Shown piece after piece: positions 7,550-14,995 of a stretch of DNA of 22,921 bases. Each line of letters begins with the position of its first letter. Within the stretch, counting starts at the first letter, position 1. Under the pieces are notes generated by a model. That model searched no databases and was not told the origin of the DNA. It was given only the letters and a program-made list of their open reading frames with translations. The stretch comes from Methanomassiliicoccales archaeon UBA147 (lineage in GTDB: Archaea > Thermoplasmatota > Thermoplasmata > SG8-5), in NCBI GenBank assembly GCA_002496385.1, contig DAJR01000033.1, forward strand, positions 1 to 22,921. The letters run 5' to 3'. The translations under genes were made by a program, and so were the position numbers.

Positions 7550-7697
7550 GAAAAACAAAAAAAATATGCCGAGTTCGATATGCTGGCAATGAAATATCTA
7601 TCGAACTCGGCAATATCGACAAACTAGCGACTGTTTGCAATATCCCAGCACAGTCTGTTTGTCGATTGCACTGAATCGTCTCTTTCATCCTTTCCGA
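7550..7697 (+). repeat. Family C hairpin repeat, unit 2
   Basis: This is a tandem copy offset by exactly 151 bp, with the same two stems conserved (first stem 5' arm at 7567-7580). Differences fall mainly in loops and the inner part of the second hairpin. The tail reads CGTCTCTTTCATCCTTTCCG at 7677-7696. It ends about 60 bp before the promoter of the gene at 7791. Confidence 0.85.
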
Positions 7698-7760
7698 CTG
7701 CCCCTACAAAAACCCTGGCATTTTTATATAATCTTACGGAGATAACAGCCATCGGTAAAC

Positions 7761-7768
7761 TATATAAG
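7761..7768 (+). promoter_or_regulatory. TATA box for the zinc-ribbon/TPR gene
   Basis: TATATAAG is centred 27 nt upstream of the GTG at 7791, predicting a leaderless mRNA that begins at the start codon. A second TATA-like element, TTTTTATATAATC, lies at about 7722-7734. Confidence 0.65.
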
Positions 7769-7790
7769 AAGTCGCATCTTTACTGTCAAT

Positions 7791-9317
7791 GTGGACGGGA
7801 TGGACAAATGCCCAGTTTGCGGCAGCAAGATGGGCACCGACGCGAAGGCATGCAGCGTATGCGGTACAGAATTCAATGCCACCAATTTAGTTTGCGGCAT
7901 CTGCGGTTCCCAGATAACACCCGAGGCTACGGTTTGCGAGAATTGCGGCTCCGATCTTACCCAGATGAAGCCAAAGCATGAAGGCGAGATAGAGGAAATA
8001 TCAGAGGAAGAGGCAGAAGAAATCCAATCAGTCCAGCAAGTTGAGAAAGGCGCGGCCGAGGAGATAGCAAAATCGATTTTCGTGGATGTGGAGCTCGAAG
8101 AACTCGTAAAGCTTCCTGGCATAGGCCCCCTCCGGGCCAAGATATTGTTCGAAGCAGGATATACGGACCTCAGGAAGCTGAAGCAGGCCAGCGTTGTCGA
8201 ATTGATGAATATAAGGGGCATAGGCAGGAAGGCTGCGGGGGAAATCAAGACCGCCCTGAGAGAACACACGCTGGAAGAAATCCGTGAAACCCAGCTTACA
8301 GAAGAGACTGTGGGGTCGGAATTCCAATGCGAGCTTTGCGGAACAATAGTTAGTGCCTATGAAACTTCATGCTATGAGTGCGGCTGCATGTTCAAGAAAG
8401 ACGGGGCCAACGAGACCGACTCGGATCGGTTGGCACTCTCCTATTATGACAGCAAACTGCTTCGGACGCCCGACAACAAGGACCTTTGGTATGCCAGGGG
8501 TGCGACCCTGGTCAAGATGAACGATCTCGAACATGCTATAAGCTCGTTCAACAGGGCTCTGGAGATAGACCCTTCGTTTCAGGCTGCCTGGATGTCGAAG
8601 GCGGATGTGTACAACAAGATGGGGGATGCGTCAAAGGCAGCGGAGTGTTACAGTCATATAATCACCAGCGCGTCCGGAGGCGAGATGCCGGGCGCAGAAG
8701 GTGAATCTGATGAACCGGATGAGGAAGAAGAGGAACTGTCGCTCGAACCGCCTGCACCAAGCGAAACTGCCCCGATGCAGCCGGAGCCGATCATCGCAGA
8801 GCCAACCCTCACGAAAGAACCTGTGGAACAAGAGCCCGGGATCCCGCAAGAAACAGAGGATTTCGCCCAGGTCCAGATGGATTATACCGCCCCAAAACCG
8901 GCGAAGCCCGATTATGACAGCATGACTGATGCCGAGCTGAAGAAGGAGCTCTCCAAACGTGCGAGCCTGGTGAAACCGTATCTTGCTTTGGCCAAGGATG
9001 TAGGTATAGAGATAAACCATGCCAAGAAATTGATAAGCCGGGCAGTGACAGAAAGCAAACAGAATGAACTAAAAGTGGCAATCCAGCTGATGGACGAAGG
9101 AATAGACTTCGCGGAGGCCGAGTTCCGGAGGAAGATCGGAGAGGACATTGAGAATCTGGCTGCGGTCCTGAGGGAGCTAAAGGTATCCGGCAAGAATGTC
9201 TCTGCTGCAGCCGAGCTTCTCTCGAAATCCAAGAGCAGCCTTGAATCCGGCGAAATAGTTCAATCAGTCGAGACCCTGAAGAAATGCCTTGAGAACGTCG
9301 AGACTATTGCCTCTTAG
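7791..9317 (+). CDS. Zinc-ribbon/HhH/TPR/coiled-coil protein
   Basis: A 508-aa soluble multidomain protein. Two zinc ribbons come first (C7,C10,C21,C24 and C35,C38,C49,C52). An acidic linker is followed by a double helix-hairpin-helix (about 100-165, LPGIGPLRA and IRGIGRKAA), then a third zinc ribbon (CELC...CYEC, about 180-200). A TPR-like pair follows (about 210-290), then a Pro/Glu-rich linker (about 300-375) and a long helical, probably coiled-coil, C-terminus. HhH motifs suggest nucleic-acid contact and TPRs a protein scaffold; no enzyme domain is seen. GTG is preferred as start because of the TATA spacing; the in-frame ATG at 7800 is the alternative. Its 3' end overlaps the convergent rqcH gene by 14 nt. 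Function unknown. Confidence 0.87.
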   Translation: MDGMDKCPVCGSKMGTDAKACSVCGTEFNATNLVCGICGSQITPEATVCENCGSDLTQMKPKHEGEIEEISEEEAEEIQSVQQVEKGAAEEIAKSIFVDVELEELVKLPGIGPLRAKILFEAGYTDLRKLKQASVVELMNIRGIGRKAAGEIKTALREHTLEEIRETQLTEETVGSEFQCELCGTIVSAYETSCYECGCMFKKDGANETDSDRLALSYYDSKLLRTPDNKDLWYARGATLVKMNDLEHAISSFNRALEIDPSFQAAWMSKADVYNKMGDASKAAECYSHIITSASGGEMPGAEGESDEPDEEEEELSLEPPAPSETAPMQPEPIIAEPTLTKEPVEQEPGIPQETEDFAQVQMDYTAPKPAKPDYDSMTDAELKKELSKRASLVKPYLALAKDVGIEINHAKKLISRAVTESKQNELKVAIQLMDEGIDFAEAEFRRKIGEDIENLAAVLRELKVSGKNVSAAAELLSKSKSSLESGEIVQSVETLKKCLENVETIAS

Positions 9318-11217
9318 TGTTTTTCGAATAGACGTCCCCCGGAGGCAGTGCACGGTCTATCTCCTCGATAGGCACCTGGTATCGGTCCGAAAGCGTCCTT
9401 GCGAAATCCGAACGCTTCTCGTCCCCCGGTTCGATAACATAATACTCTTCCGTCAATGCGGAGACCGAAGCGACGGGTCCGCACATTATCTTGGCGTGCC
9501 CCTGGAGCTCAATTTTGGCTATTGCCAGCCTTATCTCCAGCTTCTTCGAGTAATTCCTCCTCCCCCTGATGATGAACGCGCCCTTTGGCACGAATTCTCC
9601 CGGCTGAGGGGTCTTGGATACCTGGTCCGGTTTGACCCAGTAGGCATTCCCCGAGGCGAGCTTGGACTTCCAGGCCCTGGAGAACGAGACCGCAAATATG
9701 CAGGCTTCCTCAAGGGTTGCCTCCCCGGCATTGGCGCCCTCTTTTATCACGACGCTGGGCGCCCCGTTGGCATCAGCATGGACATAGATGTCGCCGTCCT
9801 TCAGATGTTTTTTCACCAGCTGGTCGTTCGTGCGCGTGTCCCTGCCGCCCACGACCATGAAACCCTCGCTCGACCTGAACCAGCGGAACTTGTCGAACCA
9901 GAACTTCTTCGTCGGAACCTTTCCCGAGGCATCCACTGCCCGAACCTCGGCCTTGATTACCTGGCCAAGCAGTTTCTTTGTATCGAGGACTGCTGCCATG
10001 GCTCCCTGCGCCTTGTGTTTTGCCTTCTTCGACTGATCATAGAACATCGCGGCATTCTCGTTGAGGTTCATCCGGACATCAAGCCTTGCCTCCAAGCCGT
10101 CTGCGACGATTACTTTCAGCAACCCGCTGGCAGGCTCGAACCCTGATACGCCTTCCATGGCTTCAATGTCTTTCCTGACGGCTTGCCAGTTCCCGGAGGA
10201 AAGGATCTTGGACACTGAATTCAGCAGGGCGTCGAGTCTGGAATAGTCGGCATAAAGAGTGTCTCCGATGCGCTGGCATTCCTCGGCCTGTTTCTCGAGG
10301 TTTTGAACAGCCTCGGATTGGCTTGCCAGCTGTTTCTCGAGCTGCATCTGCCTGGGGCTCTTTCCCGGTACCTTGGTATTTTCGGGCAAATTCATGAAAT
10401 ACTCGATCGCGGCCTCGCTGAAGCTCGCGAATGGCTTCCGCCCCATTGCCTGATTTATCGAGAGCCCGAACGGGAGCACATCCATATAAGTGCCATCATC
10501 CCCCAGCAGAATATGCGGGGAGGGAGACTCCATCTGTGATTTGTAATGGGCAATGGTGTCGAACAGCCTTCCGACGCTCTCCTCGGCCAATTCGCTTGCC
10601 TTGGTGCTTTTATCCATTGCCAGGGCGGCGCACGCGTCCTCTGCATGGACACCCCCCAGATTCATCTCGGTCGCAAGGCAGCGCACCAGGTCCTTTTTCG
10701 AATATCGCAGTACATTGGCCAATGCCTCCCTGTCCATCTTAAAGGGGTCGGGACTCTCCGGCGGCGAGGAATATTCCCGGCCGGCCTTCACATCCCTCGC
10801 CTTCCAGGATTTGGAGGTCAGCGGCTGGACTATGGTGCCTTCCCTGACGAGAATGAGGTTGCCTGTCCCGAACAGCTCGGCCACCAGTTTCATCTCGGGG
10901 TCGGTGGCGAAAGTGAACACGACTATCCGGTCGAAGCCATGCTGCTCCACTGCCTTCAGTGCGGCTCCCGAGAGATACTTCCGCAGGAGCATCGCGAAAG
11001 TCGGGGGCTCGGAATCCACGGTGGTGCGGAATCCGTCCTCCAGCCAGAGGCCGTGCTTCAGATTGATTGTTATTGACTTCTTGGAACCGACGCCTGTCAG
11101 CCGAAAGAACAGGTCCCTGTGGTCCACCAGGAAAAATTTCTCTGCCCTGAGGCCCACGCATTGCTGGAGCTCGCGGACTATCGCGGCGATGTCGAAGCTG
11201 GACATCTGGGATTTCAT
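9304..11217 (-). CDS. rqcH: RqcH/Rqc2 (NEMF family) ribosome quality control factor
   Basis: A 637-aa NFACT protein of the NEMF/Rqc2/RqcH family, which binds obstructed large ribosomal subunits carrying peptidyl-tRNA and can recruit tRNA to add C-terminal tails. The NFACT-N domain (about 5-275) starts MSSFDIAAIVREL. A central coiled coil (about 285-345) and an M/HhH-type helical region follow. The NFACT-R (DUF814) domain at about 470-560 contains KFRWFRSSEGFMVVGGRD and GDIYVHADANGAPSVVIK. The length is normal for the family. ATG at 11217 lies 29 nt from a TATA box; M5 would give a similar protein. With Pelota 2.4 kb away, two arms of ribosome rescue lie in the same neighbourhood, though not in one operon. 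Confidence 0.93.
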   Translation of the reverse strand: MKSQMSSFDIAAIVRELQQCVGLRAEKFFLVDHRDLFFRLTGVGSKKSITINLKHGLWLEDGFRTTVDSEPPTFAMLLRKYLSGAALKAVEQHGFDRIVVFTFATDPEMKLVAELFGTGNLILVREGTIVQPLTSKSWKARDVKAGREYSSPPESPDPFKMDREALANVLRYSKKDLVRCLATEMNLGGVHAEDACAALAMDKSTKASELAEESVGRLFDTIAHYKSQMESPSPHILLGDDGTYMDVLPFGLSINQAMGRKPFASFSEAAIEYFMNLPENTKVPGKSPRQMQLEKQLASQSEAVQNLEKQAEECQRIGDTLYADYSRLDALLNSVSKILSSGNWQAVRKDIEAMEGVSGFEPASGLLKVIVADGLEARLDVRMNLNENAAMFYDQSKKAKHKAQGAMAAVLDTKKLLGQVIKAEVRAVDASGKVPTKKFWFDKFRWFRSSEGFMVVGGRDTRTNDQLVKKHLKDGDIYVHADANGAPSVVIKEGANAGEATLEEACIFAVSFSRAWKSKLASGNAYWVKPDQVSKTPQPGEFVPKGAFIIRGRRNYSKKLEIRLAIAKIELQGHAKIMCGPVASVSALTEEYYVIEPGDEKRSDFARTLSDRYQVPIEEIDRALPPGDVYSKNTKRQ

Positions 11218-11241
11218 GATTGGGGATTCGTGTGAGGGATA

Positions 11242-11249
11242 TTATATTT
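11242..11249 (-). promoter_or_regulatory. TATA box for rqcH
   Basis: AAATATAAT on the minus strand is centred about 29 nt upstream of the ATG at 11217, which fits a leaderless mRNA. Confidence 0.55.
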
Positions 11250-11329
11250 GCTGACAGGATTATTCAATCTAAGCAGGATGGAATGGACAGCATGCCCCGC
11301 TAGTGAGGGGGGGGGCGTCGTAAGGCTGT

Positions 11330-11781
11330 TACAATATGCAATGCGAAGGATGAAAGAAACGCTTCAGTGCCAGAGATTCCAATTCGACGAGCAAGCTCGT
11401 CGAACCTACGACCTAATGCTGGTTACCTTTGATTTTACGCATTAGGTCTAGGTCAGTTATTCAATGTAATAATTCGACGAGTCCTCCTGGCCTCGTCGAA
11501 CCTACGACCTAGTTTCTCTGATTATTTTAGAAACATACGAAACTGGGTCTAGCTTCAATTCCCTCCAGCTTTGTTAAAAATGCTAAGAGCCACTGGAGCG
11601 CTCCAGTGGCGAAACGCATGCCCCGGGTGTAAGCCCGGGGTACTGGCATAAATTTGTTATCAAGTGACAAACACAGATTTCAAGAATCAATCCAAGCCGT
11701 GCCTGTGAGGGCACGGTATGAGGCCGCAAAAACGTTCACAGGGCCTCGTGGCCCAGCTAACTTTTTAGGGGTAAAAAGTTA
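11330..11781 (-). repeat. Hairpin-rich repeat, family A, copy A3
   Basis: This is the longest copy, in reverse orientation to A1. On the plus strand the stems are 11383-11391/11396-11404, 11411-11419/11439-11447, 11473-11481/11492-11500, 11506-11516/11539-11549 (one mismatch), a 22-nt palindrome 11589-11610, 11621-11627/11634-11640, 11697-11703/11710-11716, GGGCC/GGCCC 11741-11754, and 11758-11767/11772-11781. The shared tail lies at 11344-11361. Compared with A1 it carries one extra two-hairpin module. It abuts the 3' end of tRNA-Thr. A run of nine G lies just outside at 11307-11315. Confidence 0.85.
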
Positions 11782-11782
11782 G

Positions 11783-11854
11783 AGCCACTGGAGGGAATTG
11801 AACCCTCGACCTACGCCTTACCAAGGCGTCGCTATACCTCTAAGCCACAGTGGC
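11783..11854 (-). tRNA. tRNA-Thr(GGT)
   Basis: A complete intron-less cloverleaf on the minus strand. The acceptor stem is GCCACTG/CAGTGGC, followed by discriminator U and no encoded CCA. The D arm is GCTTAGAGGTATAGC. The anticodon stem is ACGCC/GGCGT with loop TTGGTAA, giving anticodon GGU (reads ACC/ACU, Thr). The T arm is GAGGG-TTCAATT-CCCTC. The 3' end is 2 bp from family A copy 3. No TATA lies at the usual distance; TAATTTTAT at about 11964-11972 would give a long leader. Confidence 0.95.
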
Positions 11855-11856
11855 AC

Positions 11857-11941
11857 CGAGACGAGCTTTGCTCATCGAGGCACGACCGAGTTGCGATGCA
11901 ATTCGGTCAGTATCCGCAGGTGGCTTCAGCCACCAAGGATA
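11857..11941 (-). other. Hairpin-rich 5' flank of tRNA-Thr
   Basis: Three consecutive hairpins: GACGAGC 11860-11866 with GCTCATC 11870-11876 (one mismatch), GACCGAGTT 11884-11892 with AATTCGGTC 11900-11908 (one G-T), and GGTGGC 11919-11924 with GCCACC 11929-11934. The last is extended by TATCC 11911-11915 with GGATA 11937-11941. They could be part of the tRNA leader or another repeat relic. Confidence 0.55.
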
Positions 11942-11992
11942 ATTTAGTACCTTGCTTCTGGGCATAAAATTATCGGATTTAAAGCTTGGGGA

Positions 11993-12694
11993 CTATTGCC
12001 CTATCGCCCTGGTCAGCTGGAATTCCTTCCCATCGTGAAGCAGGGTGAAAAGGCCGGTGCTGTGTTTTGTGCCCCTCATCTTGTCGATGACTATCTGCCT
12101 TGAGATATCATAGCCCTGGCGCTCCTTCTTCAGCCTGATTATTCCGTCCGCCAGGAAATCCTCGTCCTTGACCGCTATCGTGTCGGCCGATGACTCGACG
12201 ACTATGAATGTCGTGACACCCAGCTCCCTGAGCCACCCGAAGAAATGGAAAAGATCGCCCCTCCGGTCGTTCATTCCGGCCAGCAGTTCCAGGACAGGCA
12301 GGGAGTCTATCACCAGGAGCTCGTACTCGGTGTTTGTCCTCAGGTTCTCCGCGTACATCTTGAATATGTCCATCCAGGACTGCTCCTCGGAGGTCTGCTC
12401 CTCCATGTGGAGCCGCAGGTATCCCATGTCCACTATGCTGACCAGGGTCTCGACCTTCGTGTGGTCCATGCCCAGGCCGAGCATGTGCTCTATTATGCTT
12501 TCCCTGCCCTGTTCGAGCGAGATGTATAGGCATTTCTTGCCCTCCAGCAGGGCGTTGTTGAAAAGGATGTTGTATGCCACAGACGATTTCATCGTGCCTG
12601 GCATTCCCGAGACCAGCACCACATGGCCCTGCGGGATCCCGCCGGTCATCTGCTCATCCAGTCCCTTGATGCACGTTTTTACCTTTTCTCTCAT
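11993..12694 (-). CDS. KaiC/RadA-like single-domain ATPase, paralogue 1
   Basis: A RecA-fold ATPase of the RAD55/KaiC-like group (COG0467 type). Walker A is GMPGTMKSS, followed by YISLEQGRES where KaiC-like proteins carry a catalytic glutamate, and Walker B is LLVIDSLPVL. At 233 aa it is a single KaiC domain without an extra DNA-binding part. The frame opens at a GTG (12721) that adds MDYCNECGN; I prefer the ATG at 12694 because MREKVKTCIKGLDE aligns with the paralogue at 15730 (MSDDRIQTFVKGLDE). The palindrome GGGTTA-A-TAACCC (12725-12737), which includes a TATA-like TTATTAA, lies just upstream. It follows amrS by 46 bp. Likely an ATP-driven switch; the partner is unknown. Confidence 0.85.
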   Translation of the reverse strand: MREKVKTCIKGLDEQMTGGIPQGHVVLVSGMPGTMKSSVAYNILFNNALLEGKKCLYISLEQGRESIIEHMLGLGMDHTKVETLVSIVDMGYLRLHMEEQTSEEQSWMDIFKMYAENLRTNTEYELLVIDSLPVLELLAGMNDRRGDLFHFFGWLRELGVTTFIVVESSADTIAVKDEDFLADGIIRLKKERQGYDISRQIVIDKMRGTKHSTGLFTLLHDGKEFQLTRAIGQ

Positions 12695-12724
12695 ATTACC
12701 ACACTCATTACAGTAATCCACTAT

Positions 12725-12737
12725 GGGTTAATAACCC
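12725..12737. promoter_or_regulatory. Palindrome at the KaiC-like paralogue 1 promoter
   Basis: GGGTTA-A-TAACCC is a perfect 6-bp inverted repeat overlapping a possible TATA element, 31 nt upstream of the preferred ATG and just after the amrS stop. It could be an operator; no regulator can be named. Confidence 0.3.
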
Positions 12738-12740
12738 TTA

Positions 12741-13751
12741 TCATTTTACTTCGAGAACAATATTCAGGTCGGTACCGCATTGGCTGCACTTCCCTTCTTT
12801 TGAGTGATTCTGCACAAGCCTCAGGCCGTAGCGTTCCAGCTCCAGATGGCCGCAGTTCGGGCAGTATGTGTTCTCCTCATCGCAATGAGCGACATTGCCG
12901 AGATACACAAATTTCACCCCTTCCTCCCTGGCGATCGTATGCGCGAGCCTGAGCGAGTCCATGGAGGTGGCGGGTGCAAGGCGCAGGTTGTAGTCCGGGT
13001 GGAACCTCGAGAAATGGACGGGCGTCGCCGGTCCCAGGGATTCAACAACCCAACGGGCGAATTTCCTGAATTCGACTGAATCGTCATTGTGCCCAGGGAT
13101 AACAAGATAGGCAAGTTCAATGAAAATGCCCAGCTCGCTGGCCAATACGCACGTGTCAAGCACAGGCTGGAGCCTCGCCTTGGAACGCTGCTTATAGAAT
13201 CCTTCGGTGAAGGCCTTCACATCGATGTTCATCGCATCCAGATATGGCGATATCTCTTTTAGGGCCTCTTCGGTCATGTAGCCGTTGGTCACGTATGATG
13301 TCCCCAGGCCCGCGGCCTTCGCCAGCTTTGCCGTGTCCAGGGTGTATTCATACCATATCGTCGGCTCGTTGTAGGTCCAGGATATGCTTTTGCAATTGAA
13401 TCCTACGGCCATCCTCGGGATTTCCTCGGGTTCTATGGTCCGCAGGCCACGCATGGTGTATTCCTGGGATATTGACCAGTTCTGGCAGAAGTCGCATCTG
13501 AAATTGCATCCCACGCTGCCCATCGAAAGCACGCTGGTCCCGGGGAGAAAATGATTCAGCGGCTTCTTCTCTATCGGGTCCGGGCCGATGGACGATATCT
13601 TTCCGTAGGTTGTGGCCTCCAGCTTCCCCGAGTTGTTCTTCCTGACGCCGCATATCCCGGTCTTTCCCGGCTGGATGACGCACCGATGCGCGCACAGATG
13701 GCATTTTACCGACTTGCCCTCGGCGGGCGACCACATAAGGGCTTCCCTCAT
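12741..13751 (-). CDS. amrS: AmrS-type radical SAM protein (AmmeMemoRadiSam system)
   Basis: A 336-aa radical-SAM enzyme of the AmrS/PflA-like family. Seen in the sequence: an N-terminal cysteine set (CHLCAHRCVIQPGKTGICGVR) typical of AmrS, the 4Fe-4S motif C-x3-C-x2-C in CNFRCDFCQNWSIS, SWTYNEPTIW, the MNIDVKAF segment, and a C-terminal zinc-ribbon-like pair (CPNCG...CSQCG). AmrS usually belongs with AmmeMemoRadiSam proteins A and B, which are not in this window. The exact substrate is not settled for archaea. The start is supported by AAGGTGAGG before the ATG. The nearest TATA (CTATAAATT, about 13847-13855) implies a leader of about 75 nt containing a CAGAG/CTCTG hairpin. The ThiL stop lies 163 bp upstream. 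Confidence 0.9.
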   Translation of the reverse strand: MREALMWSPAEGKSVKCHLCAHRCVIQPGKTGICGVRKNNSGKLEATTYGKISSIGPDPIEKKPLNHFLPGTSVLSMGSVGCNFRCDFCQNWSISQEYTMRGLRTIEPEEIPRMAVGFNCKSISWTYNEPTIWYEYTLDTAKLAKAAGLGTSYVTNGYMTEEALKEISPYLDAMNIDVKAFTEGFYKQRSKARLQPVLDTCVLASELGIFIELAYLVIPGHNDDSVEFRKFARWVVESLGPATPVHFSRFHPDYNLRLAPATSMDSLRLAHTIAREEGVKFVYLGNVAHCDEENTYCPNCGHLELERYGLRLVQNHSKEGKCSQCGTDLNIVLEVK

Positions 13752-13913
13752 TTCCTCACCTTCCTCTTAATTGCCAGAGCTTTTTTTTCTCTGATGAAAG
13801 CCCCGGCCGGCCTCTCACCTTGCCGGACAATATGCATTCATTGAATTTATAGATTTTTTCATTGCTTGGAAAAAATCCAAAGGCTCCGCCGGGGGTGAGG
13901 ATATCCGGAGGCA

Positions 13914-14843
13914 TCATGACCATCCTTTTCCGAAATGCTCGTAGCCCTCATCTGCCAGGCATTCTGTTTTTCCGTCGACCGTCATAGTCACTCCCTTTTC
14001 GGTGACCCGGCCGATATGTGTGATGGGTGTGTTCCCTGCCGATCCCGGGATATCGGCGATTTTCTTTGGATTCACTGTGAACAGCAACTCGTAATCCCCG
14101 CCGCTGTGCAGGGCTTTCAGTTTCCCTTTCCTGTCCAGGCCGTCCATCATCGGAATGCGGTCAAGATCAACCTCGAAACCGACCTTGCCCGATCTCGCCA
14201 GATGATGCAGCGATGTGCTCAGACCGTCCGACATGTCGATGCAGGAGGTCACTGCGCCGGAGGATGCCAGGTGCAATCCCTCCTTCACTCTGGGTTCTAT
14301 CCTCAGAAGGAAACGGGTGTTGCCTCGGTCCCTGTCCCAGAGCACGCCCCGCCCGAGCCTGCCTGTCATGGCCACGATATCCCCTGGCCTGGCTCCGCTT
14401 CTCCTCAGCATCTGCGATTTCCGAACCGTGCCGATTGCCGTTCCGGATATCGTGACGCTGTCATTCTCCTTCGTGTCGCCGCCAATCACCGGGGCATTGT
14501 GTTGGGAACAGCATTCCTGGATGCCGGAAACAAGCGAGTCCAGCCATTCCGGATCGGTGTCCCTTGGCAGCCCGAATGCGAACAGCATCCCTAGGGGGGT
14601 TCCGCCCATTGCGGCGATGTCGCTGAGGTTTATCGCGGCGGCATACCACCCGACGTCCCCGGGCGCCGAACCTTTGGGAATGTGGGTCTTCTCATAGATC
14701 ATGTCCGTGGTAACCAGGAGATAATCATCGCCGCGGTCCAGTATCGCGCAGTCATCTCCCATTGAGCGAAGTCCGTCCGGGTCGAATATTTCAAGAAGGC
14801 GGGATATGACGGACTTCTCCCCGAGGTCGGACAGTTTGGCCAT
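13914..14843 (-). CDS. thiL: Thiamine-monophosphate kinase ThiL
   Basis: ThiL phosphorylates thiamine monophosphate to thiamine diphosphate with ATP, the last step of thiamine cofactor synthesis, in the cytosol. The 309-aa protein has the PurM/ThiL-type landmarks: LSDLGEKSVISRL, SMGDDCAIL with metal-binding aspartates, TTDMIYEKTHI, NLSDIAAMGGTPLGM, VIGGDTKE, CIDMSDGLSTSLHHLA and SGGDYELLFTV. The length is normal for the family. The start ATG sits 28 nt from a TATA box. On the minus strand the dispersed repeat B1 lies just upstream of this promoter. A T6 stretch near 13868-13873 may help termination. Confidence 0.95.
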   Translation of the reverse strand: MAKLSDLGEKSVISRLLEIFDPDGLRSMGDDCAILDRGDDYLLVTTDMIYEKTHIPKGSAPGDVGWYAAAINLSDIAAMGGTPLGMLFAFGLPRDTDPEWLDSLVSGIQECCSQHNAPVIGGDTKENDSVTISGTAIGTVRKSQMLRRSGARPGDIVAMTGRLGRGVLWDRDRGNTRFLLRIEPRVKEGLHLASSGAVTSCIDMSDGLSTSLHHLARSGKVGFEVDLDRIPMMDGLDRKGKLKALHSGGDYELLFTVNPKKIADIPGSAGNTPITHIGRVTEKGVTMTVDGKTECLADEGYEHFGKGWS

Positions 14844-14866
14844 GAAAAGCGGGATGATGTCCAGAC

Positions 14867-14875
14867 TATAATATT
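14867..14875 (-). promoter_or_regulatory. TATA box for thiL
   Basis: AATATTATA on the minus strand is centred about 28 nt upstream of the ATG at 14843 (leaderless spacing). Confidence 0.5.
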
Positions 14876-14900
14876 TTTCCCTGTTTTCGAAATAGGCAGG

Positions 14901-14995
14901 ATTCTGAAGTTGCCCCCATCTGAAATTTTAGATTGTGGATTTTCGATTTTAGATTTTTGCCACAGTTTGCTGTTTTTCAAATCTTTTTTTAGTGA
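14901..14995 (+). repeat. Dispersed repeat B, copy 1
   Basis: It starts ATTCTGAAGTTGCCC (14901-14915), identical to 22817-22831. A similar AT-rich body follows, then GCTGTTTTTCAA and TTTAGTGA in the same order as at the right end of the window. It is noncoding and lies upstream of the thiL promoter. Confidence 0.65.

Noticed and set aside
7399..7697. CRISPR array
   Set aside because: There are only two units of 151 bp with internal hairpins, no short direct repeats with unique spacers, and no cas genes nearby.
11307..11315. Run of nine G as a regulatory or phase-variable tract
   Set aside because: It lies in a noncoding gap outside the repeat with no gene or promoter that it could control.
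12694..12721. Longer GTG start for KaiC-like paralogue 1 with a CNEC motif
   Set aside because: The extension is absent in the paralogue, and the ATG aligns with the paralogue start; the extension may be leader sequence.
13748..13837. 29-codon upstream frame overlapping the amrS start by ATGA
   Set aside because: The coupling overlap is attractive and the peptide basic, but the only TATA-like box would place the mRNA start downstream of this ATG, so translation is doubtful.
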